DNA of 42,471 nt from Pseudomonadota bacterium (GTDB taxonomy: Bacteria > Myxococcota_A > Polyangia > Polyangiales > Polyangiaceae), in NCBI GenBank assembly GCA_023398955.1, contig JAEWRL010000029.1, positions 1 through 42,471 of the forward strand, written 5' to 3'. A model generated the notes under the pieces. The model did no database searches and was not told the origin of the DNA. It was given only the letters and a program-made list of their open reading frames with translations. Shown piece after piece: positions 1-8,896 of this stretch; within the stretch, counting starts at the first letter, position 1, and each line of letters starts with the position of its first letter. The position numbers and the translations under genes were made by a program.

Positions 1-167
1 CTCGGGCCAGCCGCGAGGGCTCGTGAAGCACGCCCACGAAGTCCGGGAAGGCTACCCGGGACATGACGCCACCACGTACCCAGCGGTAGAGCCACGAAAC
101 ACCCTTCAGTGTGCTCGTCGAGGTCGAGTTCAGGTTGCATCTCGACCTGCGCAAAAACCTGCTCGCG

Positions 168-212
168 GTGGGTCACTTCTGCCGAGCGAAACTGGGTCAG
201 TTCTGCCAAGCG
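168..212. repeat. Two 21-bp direct repeats resembling an IS21-type element end
   Basis: Bases 168-188 and 192-212 are near-identical copies sharing the core GGTCAnTTCTGCCnAGCG, separated by three bases. IS21-family elements carry several short repeats of this kind just inside each end, so this may be the remnant of such an end. No istA or istB gene is present in the window, so the element would have to lie to the left or be lost. The repeat is seen directly; the IS21 link is a weak inference from its style. Confidence 0.35.
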
Positions 213-643
213 CCGAAGGCTGGCGCGGGCGCGGTGCCCCGACGGCCCTCTCCTCCGAGCGCCTGCGCTCGAGCCGCGTCGATGACTCCCGAGCGCGCCC
301 GTTTCGGTGGGGCGTCTCAGGCAGTGAACGGCTACCTGTCTCACCTCGGCTCGCATCATGGAGCTCCCAGCTCAGGGATGCGCAGCCAGGCAGCACGGCA
401 GCTCCCAAACGGATGAGGTCGACGAGAACGCCGAGCTCATGAGGCCCCTCGAGCCGGTCCGCGCGGCGTCCACTGGCAGGGAGCGAGGCATCTCGCCTCG
501 GCCCGGCACATCCGTCGCCATGTGACAATGCGGTGGGTTCGGCGCCTTCCGATCCGTGCAGTCGTGGCCCGCGCTGCTGCCCATGTTCTTCCGCTAGGGC
601 CCGGTGTCGATAAGGGAGCATGGCGGCGCTCGCGTTCCGGGCG

Positions 644-649
644 TATGCT
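644..649 (+). promoter_or_regulatory. -10-like hexamer of a short-leader promoter
   Basis: TATGCT ends seven bases before the ATG at 657. The same arrangement (TAnnnT-like hexamer 6-12 bases before the start codon, no ribosome site between) recurs before the genes at 1762, 31901 and 35677, which suggests leaderless or very short-leader transcripts. Confidence 0.35.
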
Positions 650-656
650 TGCCGTC

Positions 657-1598
657 ATGTTTGGCGCAAGGACGGCGAGAATCGTGCAACCAGTCGGCGT
701 GCTGACGTATCGCGCGGCACTCGTCGCCGCGGCAAGCTTGATCCCGCTGCTTCCCGGATGCGGCAACGACGCGAAGTCGCCCAACGTCGCTTCGAGCGCG
801 GGGGGAGCTGGTGGACCCGGTGGCAGTCCGTCTCCCGCGAGCGGAGGATCGGGGCTGGCCTCCTCGGGGGGCAGCGATGACGGCGAGGGCAGCGGCAGCG
901 GCAGCGGCAGCGGCAGCGGTAGCGGCAGCAGCTCGACCGAGGGAGGTTCCGCTGGTCACAGGGCAGCGGCCGCGGGTGGCTCTGAGGCTACGCCGAGCGG
1001 CGACGGGTGGACAGAGTCTTTCGACACGAGCACCCTCCAATCACTCTCGAGCTATGACCCTCGATGGACCTCGATTCTGGGGGAGCTCTACGTGGCTCCC
1101 GACACGGGCGCTGCGATACCCAATCCCCGTGCCGCCTACCCCGGTGACGACTACGCATTTCGACAGTCCGATACCCCCACCGGTAGCGTCAAGATCACCC
1201 TCGACTTCTACTGGGACGGCAGAGGCGCCATCGGCATTGCCGGCGCCGTTCAGTCGGGGACCCTCCACCGATTCTACGAAGCAGCCCTGTGGAACCAACG
1301 GGTCGCTCTACTCTATATCTACGGCCCGAGCGGAGGTGATTGGAGTACTGTTGCCGAATCGCGTAGCAGCTCGAGCCTCTCGGCAGGGTCCTATCGTATG
1401 GAGTATGTGATGAAGCTCGAGGGGGGCCTGTGGAGCATGACGGCGACCGTGAGCAGCGCCAGCGGTGGGCCCGTAATCGCACAGGTAAGTGCCACCGATG
1501 ACCGATTGGGACCGGGGACTCAGGGGATTGGCATCTTCTCCGACGGCACCGCAAACTCATACATCACCGCGATGAGGGTCGAACCGTTGCTGGATTGA
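657..1598 (+). CDS. Secreted lipoprotein with Gly/Ser linker and jelly-roll-like domain
   Basis: Predicted 313-residue lipoprotein. A short basic N-terminus is followed by a hydrophobic stretch and the lipobox LLPGC (Cys at about residue 34), then about 85 residues of Gly/Ser-rich linker including a (GS)n run encoded by ggcagc repeats near 890-930. The C-terminal part of about 195 residues starts at WTESFDTSTL and is rich in alternating hydrophobic and aromatic residues; it reads like a concanavalin-A/LamG-type beta-sandwich, which often binds sugars. This fold call is an impression, not a motif match. Start choice: the frame is open upstream to 522, but 657 puts the signal sequence at the N-terminus and follows TATGCT; 645 is a second possible start. 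It has its own transcription unit, pointing the same way as the lipoprotein gene at 1762. Confidence 0.65.
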   Translation: MFGARTARIVQPVGVLTYRAALVAAASLIPLLPGCGNDAKSPNVASSAGGAGGPGGSPSPASGGSGLASSGGSDDGEGSGSGSGSGSGSGSSSTEGGSAGHRAAAAGGSEATPSGDGWTESFDTSTLQSLSSYDPRWTSILGELYVAPDTGAAIPNPRAAYPGDDYAFRQSDTPTGSVKITLDFYWDGRGAIGIAGAVQSGTLHRFYEAALWNQRVALLYIYGPSGGDWSTVAESRSSSSLSAGSYRMEYVMKLEGGLWSMTATVSSASGGPVIAQVSATDDRLGPGTQGIGIFSDGTANSYITAMRVEPLLD

Positions 1599-1743
1599 CA
1601 ATCGGCGCGGCAGGCGGACTGGAGCGCTGAGCCGCGCGCCAAAGCGTCGGAGAGCAGGCGGGCACGTCTCTGTGAAGCCCGACCTTACGCCGCTGGGCGG
1701 CACCGTCAGGCCTGACTACTGGCCCTAACCCCGTGGCTTCGGC

Positions 1744-1749
1744 TAGGCT
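1744..1749 (+). promoter_or_regulatory. -10-like hexamer before lipoprotein gene
   Basis: TAGGCT lies 12 bases before the ATG at 1762, in a 163-base intergenic stretch without a ribosome site at the start codon. It fits the recurring short-leader pattern seen at 644, 31888 and 35665. Confidence 0.3.
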
Positions 1750-1761
1750 CAGGGCCACATC

Positions 1762-2763
1762 ATGGACAGCCGTATGGATAGCCCCGTTCCGATGCTCTTT
1801 GTACTCGCCGCTGCGCTGTCGGCCTGCGCTCAGCAGCAGCAAGCAAGCCACCCCACCGCCGAAGCCATGCCGGAACCCCAGAACCAACCCGCAGCGCCCG
1901 CTCCCGCCCCGAACGAGGGCAACCTCACCCCCAACGCAGACCAGGGGGGAACCGCGACAAACGAACCCGATGAAGAAGCGACTGCCGATGACGCTGCCAC
2001 CTCGGAAACAGGAGCCACAGCGCCCCTGACCGCGGTATCACCGGAAGAGGCATCGGCTCAGGGCCTGATGGAAATCTGCACGATGATCGAGGCGCGCGCG
2101 AAGGCCAAGTGCACCTCGGCAGTCGCCGAGATGTATCGATCGAGCTGCAACTACTACAGGAACAGGATTGGCACTTGTACGGAGGAGGCACGGCGCACCC
2201 TCGAGTGCCAACACAAGGCTGCCGACGACGTGTTCTGTGCCCATGGGGTCGGCCGAGAATGTGGGCAGGTCAATAGTGACCTGAAGCTGTGTCAAAGCGG
2301 GACAGCCACCCCCGAGCAGAGCGAGCCCGAGAACGACCACACGCTCCCTCCCGGTTGGGAACGGATCGAGGATCCCGAGCTCGGCTTCAGTGTCGCCATG
2401 CCCCCAGGCGCGGAGCTTGACCCAGAGAGCAAGCGGCGCACGTGGAAGGCCGTGGACGGGGATATCACCTATTACGTGGCGGAGGTTGAGCCGCCCCGCG
2501 CGGAGCTTGGCAATCGCACCTACGTGCGCACTGTCGTCTCCTATGTCGGGGCCGGCTGCCAGCGCGGCCTGAAGCTCCGTGGCGAGCTGGAGCTCAAGGG
2601 AACGACGGTCATTCAGTACCACTCAGGCTGCCCCGACGGCACCGAGTGGGATGGGATGCTGCACTTCTGGAACGGCAAGGTCGTCTCGACCGGGTACCGG
2701 GCGCCAGCGGGAAGGACGGGCGTCCGTGAGCCCTTCTTCTACAGTTTCTCCGTGGCACGGTAG
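1762..2763 (+). CDS. Cysteine-rich lipoprotein of unknown function
   Basis: 333 residues. The N-terminus has a hydrophobic segment ending in the lipobox LSAC (Cys at about residue 24), followed by a Pro/Ala/Glu-rich linker of about 70 residues. Residues 110-180 form a helix-like, cysteine-rich region (about nine Cys, including spaced CTMIEARAKAKC and CQHKAADDVFC), which suggests several disulfides outside the cytoplasm. The C-terminal 140 residues start at GWERIEDPELGFSVAMP and look like a compact alpha/beta domain of the kind found in uncharacterised myxobacterial lipoproteins. I recognise no catalytic motif. The gene converges on the 3' end of drmC 77 bases away, so it forms the left neighbour of the DISARM operon and is probably not part of it. 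Confidence 0.75.
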   Translation: MDSRMDSPVPMLFVLAAALSACAQQQQASHPTAEAMPEPQNQPAAPAPAPNEGNLTPNADQGGTATNEPDEEATADDAATSETGATAPLTAVSPEEASAQGLMEICTMIEARAKAKCTSAVAEMYRSSCNYYRNRIGTCTEEARRTLECQHKAADDVFCAHGVGRECGQVNSDLKLCQSGTATPEQSEPENDHTLPPGWERIEDPELGFSVAMPPGAELDPESKRRTWKAVDGDITYYVAEVEPPRAELGNRTYVRTVVSYVGAGCQRGLKLRGELELKGTTVIQYHSGCPDGTEWDGMLHFWNGKVVSTGYRAPAGRTGVREPFFYSFSVAR

Positions 2764-2840
2764 GCGCCGCCAGCGCGCGCCGAGTAGCACCCTGCGCGCC
2801 GCTCTCCCTTTCCTTCCAGCATCATCGTGCGGCTCGGACA

Positions 2841-3626
2841 TCAGCAGTCTCTCCGTCCCCGCAGCACAAACCCTCCCTGCACCAAGCTCATCCACTGTCG
2901 GTCGAGCTGCTGCGCGAAGTGCGGATCGTCGACGAGAACTCCCGTCTCGATGTTGCGGTCTTGAGCTCGAAGGGTGAAGTTCGCGCTGGACACGAACGCT
3001 CGGCGGGAATCGACGGCGACGCACTTGGCGTGCAGGCTGCAGTAGTTCCCGCCGTGGCCCGGGCGCAGGGCTCGGCGATCGCAGTACAAGGCGGGAGGTG
3101 GTGTGGCGAAGGGCCAGTTCGCCTCGAGGAACCTCGCGAGCTTCTCCTGCCCGTAGGCTTCTTCATCCTCCGGTTGGGTGTCGGGTTGCTTCACGTCCAC
3201 GAAGAAGTGTGCCTCGACGCCATGCTCCACCATCACGTCCTGGAGCGGCTTGAGCACGCTTTCTGCATTCCAGAAGCTGTAGCCGGCGAGGACGACGCGC
3301 TGGCGAGCGCTCTCGAAGAGCTCTCGGAGAACGATGGCAGTATCGCGAGCGTGAGCCTGCAGGCTTTCAGGTCCGGTCCACACGAGCTCGGGGTGGGGGC
3401 GGGCGTGCTTGGCGCGTTCTTCGAGGACGCTGCGGAGGATCGTCAGGCATGCTGGCTTCGAGTGCCCACCGAGCACGCCGTAGAGCAGCGCCACCTGATT
3501 CTTGGCGCTGTGGATTGCCAGCTCTTCGCGGCTCACGGGCGCCCGCATGTGCCCGCTGCCGAGCGCAGCAAGCAGCGCTCTCAACGTCGATGTCGGGACG
3601 TCCGCGATGCTCGTCGGATCGCTCAC
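2841..3626 (-). CDS. drmC: DrmC, phospholipase D-fold nuclease of DISARM
   Basis: 261 residues. The C-terminal half carries one HxKxxxxD (HKD) motif with His199, Lys201 and Asp206, followed by SSANFT and a downstream Glu, the signature of the PLD superfamily. Single-HKD members normally dimerise to form the active site. In DISARM this protein is the accessory PLD component next to drmA and drmB; published work on the Bacillus system found it not strictly needed for protection. The frame is open far upstream to 4223, but the GTG at 3626 overlaps the drmB stop codon (GTGA), is at the natural domain start and gives a typical length, so I use it. It is the last gene of the operon. Confidence 0.9.
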   Translation of the reverse strand: MSDPTSIADVPTSTLRALLAALGSGHMRAPVSREELAIHSAKNQVALLYGVLGGHSKPACLTILRSVLEERAKHARPHPELVWTGPESLQAHARDTAIVLRELFESARQRVVLAGYSFWNAESVLKPLQDVMVEHGVEAHFFVDVKQPDTQPEDEEAYGQEKLARFLEANWPFATPPPALYCDRRALRPGHGGNYCSLHAKCVAVDSRRAFVSSANFTLRAQDRNIETGVLVDDPHFAQQLDRQWMSLVQGGFVLRGRRDC

Positions 3627-5494
3627 GGTCGCTCCGCGAAGAACGCTAGGGCCTCGTCGTTTCCGATGGTCGGCACGACGAGAGCGCGGTCGAGGTAGCG
3701 GTTGAAGCGTTCGCAGGAGCATTCGGCGACGTAGAGGCAACCGTGGCAGGCGGCGCCTTCCAGACGGCGGTCGTCGACCTCGCCGGCGGGGTCGTGCCCG
3801 GCGCAAACGGGGTCGTTCGAGCAGAGTCGACCCAGGCCCCAGGCTTCCCGCAGGTGGTGGCGGATACGTCGCCCCTCCTCGACGAGGCCCCCCAAGGTGC
3901 CCTCCGAGCCGGTCGTCCCCGTCGAGAGCAGAATGCCGGCCATCGCGTTCTCCCCCTCCTCCGAACAGTAGATCCGCTCGCGAATGGCGCTGGCGGCGTA
4001 GCCGCACTCGAGGCTGACGGCGGTCAGGAGCAGGTGTGACAGCGAGTGGAGCAGGTAGAAGCGCACTCCCGGGAACTCCGCGCCTGAGTCTTCTGCTTCG
4101 AACCCGGCCTCCAGCTGCTCCGCACGCTTCTTGACGGCGTCCCGCTGCTCCCACAGAGTGAGCAGGTCCTTGTCGAGCTCGATGAACACGCCTTCGCCTC
4201 GGACCTCGGCGGCGGGGAGCCATTTCTCGTTCCCCGTGGGCAGCGTGAGCACGGCAGGGCGGACCTTGAAGCGGTTGAAGTCGTACTCGCCCTGAAGGTT
4301 CGCGCTCACCGAGTCGAAGCGGCTGAAGCTCACCTGAACCCGCACCTCGCGCAGCTCAGGCACGATGACGAGCCGGCTGATGCCCTTCGGAAGATTGGCC
4401 CGCGCTGGCGGGATCCGATTGGCGGCGAAGAGCGCGCCCTCGGGGGCCACCGCGCCGGGGACTTCGTCCGGTGCCGACAGAAGGCGCTGGTACTCCGCGG
4501 TGCGGAGGGGCGCTTCCGCCTTGGCCTCGCCCTCGCCGCGCATGGCGTCGATGGCGTCGAAGACATCCGACAGGTTGTCACCGTCGAACGCGAGCCGAAC
4601 CTCGTCCTGCAGCTCACAGAGCATCTGAAGCTGCTCGATGCTCTTGATGTTCTTGACGCGGCTCCAGATGTCCTTCTTCTGGAGCTTCACCGTCAGCGGG
4701 TTCGGCTCGGCCTCGGGCAAGCGCAGGGCGCTCACCACCTGAGCGAAGTAGGCGTTCGACGCTGTGCGCACGAGCATCTGGAGCTTCTCGTCGCACGGCT
4801 CGCTCATTGCCTTCCCGCCCAGCCAGGGGCGATCCCCGCTGCAGTCGAAGGGAAGGACGGCGGCTTCGCTCAAGGGACGGGGCTTCGACTCGCAGTTGCG
4901 GCACTGGACGGTGATGCGGCTGACGTCGCCGGTGGCACCCTCGACGAGGTAGAGCTCCGGGCGGTCGCAGACACCCTCGGGATGAGCGAAAGAGATCCAC
5001 GGAAAGTCCGTCAGGTGGCCATGCTTGCAGGCCGCCACGAAGCGGACCGGGACGGCGTGGCTCCGCTTGTTGCTGGCGCAGTCGTGGATGTATCGCCCCT
5101 TCTTGGGGGTCGGGAAGGCGTCGCCAGCGCGGCCCAACCTTCGACAACCGTGACAGACGAACCATCGGGGGAACTCCAGCACGCGCACGCCGGAGTACTC
5201 CGCAGGGTCGTTGTCGTCTCCCTCGGGAGCAACCCGGAAGTAACCCTCGGGTGCCAGATCCAGGTTCGGATCGAGCATCTTGAGGCGCGGCACCAAGGAG
5301 CGGCGCAGTCGCGCATCGTCCAAGGCAACGTAGCCTTCTCGCGAGTAGGACCAGTGCTCGAGGCCGCCGATGATGATGGAGCGGTCCAGCAGGTCGACCA
5401 TGGCACCAGGACCGAAGGTGGTGACCATCTGGCTCTGGCGGATGCTGCCCGCCGGCTGCCGCCTTTCTTTCTTCTGCTTCTTGGCGCCAGCCAT
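3623..5494 (-). CDS. drmB: DrmB, DUF1998 protein of DISARM
   Basis: 623 residues. The N-terminus has the family's conserved start (IRQSQMVTTFGPGAMVDL, residues 18-35). A CxxC pair at Cys114/Cys117 with further Cys near 136 suggests a zinc site, and a second cluster lies in the last 60 residues (CSNDPVC, then CHGCLYVAECSCERFNRYLDR), which is the DUF1998 signature. DrmB works with the DrmA helicase; in characterised DISARM systems the DrmAB complex binds DNA with a 5' single-stranded end and is the core of the defence. It starts three bases after the drmA stop and its stop overlaps the drmC start, so the three genes are translationally linked. Confidence 0.92.
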   Translation of the reverse strand: MAGAKKQKKERRQPAGSIRQSQMVTTFGPGAMVDLLDRSIIIGGLEHWSYSREGYVALDDARLRRSLVPRLKMLDPNLDLAPEGYFRVAPEGDDNDPAEYSGVRVLEFPRWFVCHGCRRLGRAGDAFPTPKKGRYIHDCASNKRSHAVPVRFVAACKHGHLTDFPWISFAHPEGVCDRPELYLVEGATGDVSRITVQCRNCESKPRPLSEAAVLPFDCSGDRPWLGGKAMSEPCDEKLQMLVRTASNAYFAQVVSALRLPEAEPNPLTVKLQKKDIWSRVKNIKSIEQLQMLCELQDEVRLAFDGDNLSDVFDAIDAMRGEGEAKAEAPLRTAEYQRLLSAPDEVPGAVAPEGALFAANRIPPARANLPKGISRLVIVPELREVRVQVSFSRFDSVSANLQGEYDFNRFKVRPAVLTLPTGNEKWLPAAEVRGEGVFIELDKDLLTLWEQRDAVKKRAEQLEAGFEAEDSGAEFPGVRFYLLHSLSHLLLTAVSLECGYAASAIRERIYCSEEGENAMAGILLSTGTTGSEGTLGGLVEEGRRIRHHLREAWGLGRLCSNDPVCAGHDPAGEVDDRRLEGAACHGCLYVAECSCERFNRYLDRALVVPTIGNDEALAFFAERP

Positions 5495-5497
5495 CCC

Positions 5498-8400
5498 TCA
5501 GTTCCTCCTGTCCAGGTCCGCGAACCGCAACCAGAGGTGGGTGCTAGCTTCGACGTCGCGCATCGAAGTTGGCGCTTGGAACTTGTGCTCGTCGAGGTCT
5601 TGCGGGGGCTCGTCGTTCGCCGTGTGGAGGACGGGGACACCCTCCTGCTTGCGCTTGTCCATCTTACTCCAGGTCCGCTCGGCAGCGCCTGCTTGCGCGC
5701 GCTGCACGACTCGCTCCCAGGCGTCGAGGAAGTTCTTGCCCCTTGTGCGAAGCTCGTTCTGAATCCGCTCTTCCGCAGTGAGGTCCTCCCACTTGCGGTG
5801 CCGTGCCCCGCGCTGCACCAGTAGCTCGAGAATGTCTTCGGCGAGCTGGCGGTTCTCGTGCAGCCTCATGATCCCACGAGCCGGCTGGAGATTGGCGATG
5901 CCGTGCCGAAGCATGGAGGTCAGTGTGCCGACGAGCCCTCGGTCCAGGGTCTGGATGGAGAACGGCGTCACGCTCGTTGCTTCGACGTCGCGGTAGAAGC
6001 TCTCGTGGTAGGCGTGGAAGCGCTCGTAGTGGCTCCGATCTCTGGGACGGGAAGCATTGAGGCAGGTCACCACAAGACCCGGATAGGCTCGCCCCACGCG
6101 GCTCGTCGCCTGGATGTACTCACTCGAAGTCTTGGGCTGCCCGGTGACGACCATCAGTCCGAGGCGGTCCACGTCGAGGCCGACGGAGATCATGTTGGAG
6201 GCGAGCACTGTGTCGAGCGGACTGCCCTTCTCGTCTGCGCGCCGGGTGGCAAGACGTGCCTTTGTCACCTTGACGTCCTCTGTCGACTCGCGGGAGGTGA
6301 GCTCGGCCGGGAGAAGGAGCCTGCGGTCGTCCGCCCAGGGATGGGGGCCAACGAAATGGTGCGGACGCTTGTCGTCGGAGAAGTTCTTCACCCGGTTGGC
6401 GACTTCGTCCTCCACTAGGCGCCTCATGCCACCGAGCTCGCGAAGCGAGTTGAAGTAGCCCACCAGGGTCATGTACGGGTCTGCCGGCTGCTCCTTGTCG
6501 CCTTTCGGGTCGTAGTGCTTCGCCGCCGCTGCCAGCAGCGTGGCGTAGGTCCGCACCGAAACCGCGCGGAGTGCCCTGCCAGGAGCCGCCACGCCAACGT
6601 AGAGCCGTCCCGGTGAGTCCTCGTCGACGGTCGCGAAGAAGTTGTCGCCCTCGTCGATGCCGCGGGGCGGGAAGATGGCCATCTCTCGGTCGAAGAGGGC
6701 GCGGATCTGCTCCCGAGCACGGCGAACCGTGGCGGTGGAGCACACGATCTTTGGCGCGCGCCGCTGCCCGTCGACTTCTCGCTCCGAGAGATAGTCGATG
6801 GCGGTCTCATACAGGCCAACCATCGTGCCAAGCGGGCCCGAGATGAGGTGCATCTCGTCCTGGACGATCAGCTCGGGCGGGTAGAGTCCCTGTGGCAGCG
6901 GCCGAGCCTTCTTCGGGACGTCGTGCATCACGCCGTAGGCGCGCACGTCGTCGAGGTGGGTGGCTCGCCCGAAGAGCATTCCCGCATCGCCCCGCCAGGG
7001 CATCATCGCGAACTTATCGACAGTGGCCACGATGAAGTCGGGCAGCTCCTGGTAGATCTGCTCATCGACGAACAGAACAGGCAGCCCAAGCCCAGGGCGC
7101 TTCTTCTCGGTGAAGAGGCAGTTGGCCCCCTCGCAGTAAACGACAGCCCGGGTGTACTTGGTCTTGCTGGGGCGCCCCGTGTCGTCCACGAGCTTGATGT
7201 TATGGATCTTGACGTCATTGCCGCACCACGGGCATGCCGTGAGCGGGAAAGGCGATTCGGTCTGCCCGGGCGTGTAGTCATTCAGTGCCGCGTGGACGTC
7301 TTTGAGCAGGTTGGCCGTCGCCGCCTTGCCGACCCACAGGCCCACGCTGAAGCGCTTGTTGCCGAGCAGGTTCGGCTGCTTGCGGCGCATCTCCTCGAGA
7401 GCGCACATCAGGGTTGCGGCTCGGCCGAGCTGGTCGAGCGTGAGCAGGCGCAAGGTGTAGCGAAGGATAACGCCGACCCCGCGTCCCTCGTCGTTGCGAG
7501 TGCGGCCGTCGAGGCGACGGAGCAGCAGAGTGAAGGCGATGAGGCCGAGGTAGGCCTCCGTCTTGCCACCGCCCGTGGGGAAGTAGATGAGGTCGGCGGT
7601 CTTCCGGTCGCCGTGGTTCGGATCGGCGACACAGGCCAAGTTGAGCAGCACGAAGGCAAGCTGGAACGGGCGCCATTGCGGGACCTTTCCGCCCTTGTAC
7701 CGTGGGTCCTCTCGGCGCTTGTCGGCCTGCTGGGCCGCCACGTCCATCGCCAGGTTCGCCCACTTGAAGGCGGTCCGCACCCGCTCACTCGTCTCGAGCA
7801 GCGCGATGCCCTCCGCCATGCGCTGACGGGCGCGCTCGGCTTGGTCCATCAGCACCTTGCGCGTCTTCGCGAGCTCATCGCGCTCGAGGTACATGCCCCG
7901 CTGCTGCTCGATCCAGGTCGCGTACTCCTCGATGAGGGGCGTCAGGGCGTTCTTCAGGGCGGGACCGTCCATCTCGGAGAGCTCTCGCATCCCCGTGACC
8001 ACGCCGGCCACGGCCTCGTGCTTGACGCTCATCACCGGGAAGCTGGGGAGCCCGGTCGTCGAGAGCTCGGTGACGCGACCATCGGCGTCTTGCTCGGGAC
8101 GGGCCAGGCTCGTGTTGTGCCCCACGGCCCACTCGGCCCTGTCGCGGAAGAGCAGCGCGAGAACGCGCTGATCATCATCATCGGAGCCCTCCCCCCGCCG
8201 GTTGGGCCGAGGAACGAAGCCCTGCGCGTAGCGCATCGAGAATTTCACCTGGAAGGCGAAGTTCAAGTCCCGGTCTTTCTCAAGAGCAGTCCTGTCGTTG
8301 ACAAGGAAGAGACTGAGCACGCGAGTGTCCGGCTCGAGTCCCTCCATATCCGTCGTGCGGAGCTCGCCGCGGAAGCAGAGCCCGCTGCTCTCCGGCCAGC

Positions 8401-8896
8401 GGACGCCCTCGCGACTGGAGAGGGCCTTCCGGTCGAGGGAAACCTTCACGGTGAAGGGCCCGCGGGGCACGCGCCGCCATCCGCGCTGCTTCCTGTCGGT
8501 GTGGTCCTCCTGGATCTCCTCGATATCGTAGTCTGCCCAGGAGACGACCACCTCTATATGGTCCGTCCCGTCCGTCGTCCCTGGCGGCAGGAACACCGAG
8601 AGCCCCATCGATGCGGGGAAGTACTGCTTGCGCTTCGCCTCGGGCTCGGCGTTGCCGGCGTCCTCGGCTTTGCTCTCGCCTCCAGCAGCGAGCCCCTCGT
8701 CCTCGGAGTCCGTGTCGTCCTTGTCGGGCATTCGGCCAGCCTGCGGTGCCAGAAAACCCGTCAGGTACCAACGAGACGGCGGGAGCGGCAGGACTTCTTC
8801 GCCAGCGCCGGGGTGTCCCTCTGGAAGGAAGGGGCCGATGAGGTCGGCTTGGAGAGCTTTGACGAGCTCGGAACGAATGGCTTCGGAGGATGTCAC
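5498..8896 (-). CDS. drmA: DrmA, DISARM superfamily 2 helicase
   Basis: 1132 residues. The helicase core shows Walker A (PTGGGKTEAYLG, about residue 442), a DExH-type box (VQDEMHLISGPLGT, about 680), motif III (CSTATVRRA) and motif VI (QATSRVGR, about 929), with SNMISVGLDVDRLGLM preceding it. A CPWCGND element and a later Cys pair between the two RecA-like lobes suggest a zinc finger. The acidic stretch near residue 60-75 is low complexity. This is the core helicase of DISARM, expected to unwind or translocate on incoming DNA together with DrmB. The GTG start at 8896 overlaps the stop of the RNA ligase gene (GTGA), so drmA is translationally coupled to the inserted cassette. Its first codons and a segment about 85 codons in are duplicated in the remnant at 11677-11769. 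Confidence 0.95.
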   Translation of the reverse strand: MTSSEAIRSELVKALQADLIGPFLPEGHPGAGEEVLPLPPSRWYLTGFLAPQAGRMPDKDDTDSEDEGLAAGGESKAEDAGNAEPEAKRKQYFPASMGLSVFLPPGTTDGTDHIEVVVSWADYDIEEIQEDHTDRKQRGWRRVPRGPFTVKVSLDRKALSSREGVRWPESSGLCFRGELRTTDMEGLEPDTRVLSLFLVNDRTALEKDRDLNFAFQVKFSMRYAQGFVPRPNRRGEGSDDDDQRVLALLFRDRAEWAVGHNTSLARPEQDADGRVTELSTTGLPSFPVMSVKHEAVAGVVTGMRELSEMDGPALKNALTPLIEEYATWIEQQRGMYLERDELAKTRKVLMDQAERARQRMAEGIALLETSERVRTAFKWANLAMDVAAQQADKRREDPRYKGGKVPQWRPFQLAFVLLNLACVADPNHGDRKTADLIYFPTGGGKTEAYLGLIAFTLLLRRLDGRTRNDEGRGVGVILRYTLRLLTLDQLGRAATLMCALEEMRRKQPNLLGNKRFSVGLWVGKAATANLLKDVHAALNDYTPGQTESPFPLTACPWCGNDVKIHNIKLVDDTGRPSKTKYTRAVVYCEGANCLFTEKKRPGLGLPVLFVDEQIYQELPDFIVATVDKFAMMPWRGDAGMLFGRATHLDDVRAYGVMHDVPKKARPLPQGLYPPELIVQDEMHLISGPLGTMVGLYETAIDYLSEREVDGQRRAPKIVCSTATVRRAREQIRALFDREMAIFPPRGIDEGDNFFATVDEDSPGRLYVGVAAPGRALRAVSVRTYATLLAAAAKHYDPKGDKEQPADPYMTLVGYFNSLRELGGMRRLVEDEVANRVKNFSDDKRPHHFVGPHPWADDRRLLLPAELTSRESTEDVKVTKARLATRRADEKGSPLDTVLASNMISVGLDVDRLGLMVVTGQPKTSSEYIQATSRVGRAYPGLVVTCLNASRPRDRSHYERFHAYHESFYRDVEATSVTPFSIQTLDRGLVGTLTSMLRHGIANLQPARGIMRLHENRQLAEDILELLVQRGARHRKWEDLTAEERIQNELRTRGKNFLDAWERVVQRAQAGAAERTWSKMDKRKQEGVPVLHTANDEPPQDLDEHKFQAPTSMRDVEASTHLWLRFADLDRRN

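Larger units (their letters stand above)
1..656. other. Left-edge stretch without a recognisable gene
   Basis: Open frames exist on both strands, as is usual at this GC content, but none has a recognisable domain, a credible ribosome site or a clean protein-like composition. Bases 1-160 can be read on the minus strand as a possible fragment of a gene continuing off the left edge, which I could not identify. The only structure I can point to is the pair of direct repeats at 168-212. The stretch ends at the promoter-like hexamer in front of the lipoprotein gene at 657. Confidence 0.4.

Noticed and set aside
2764..2840. Terminator between the lipoprotein gene and drmC
   Set aside because: Only short GC-rich self-complementary bits (GCGCGC) are present, with no convincing stem.
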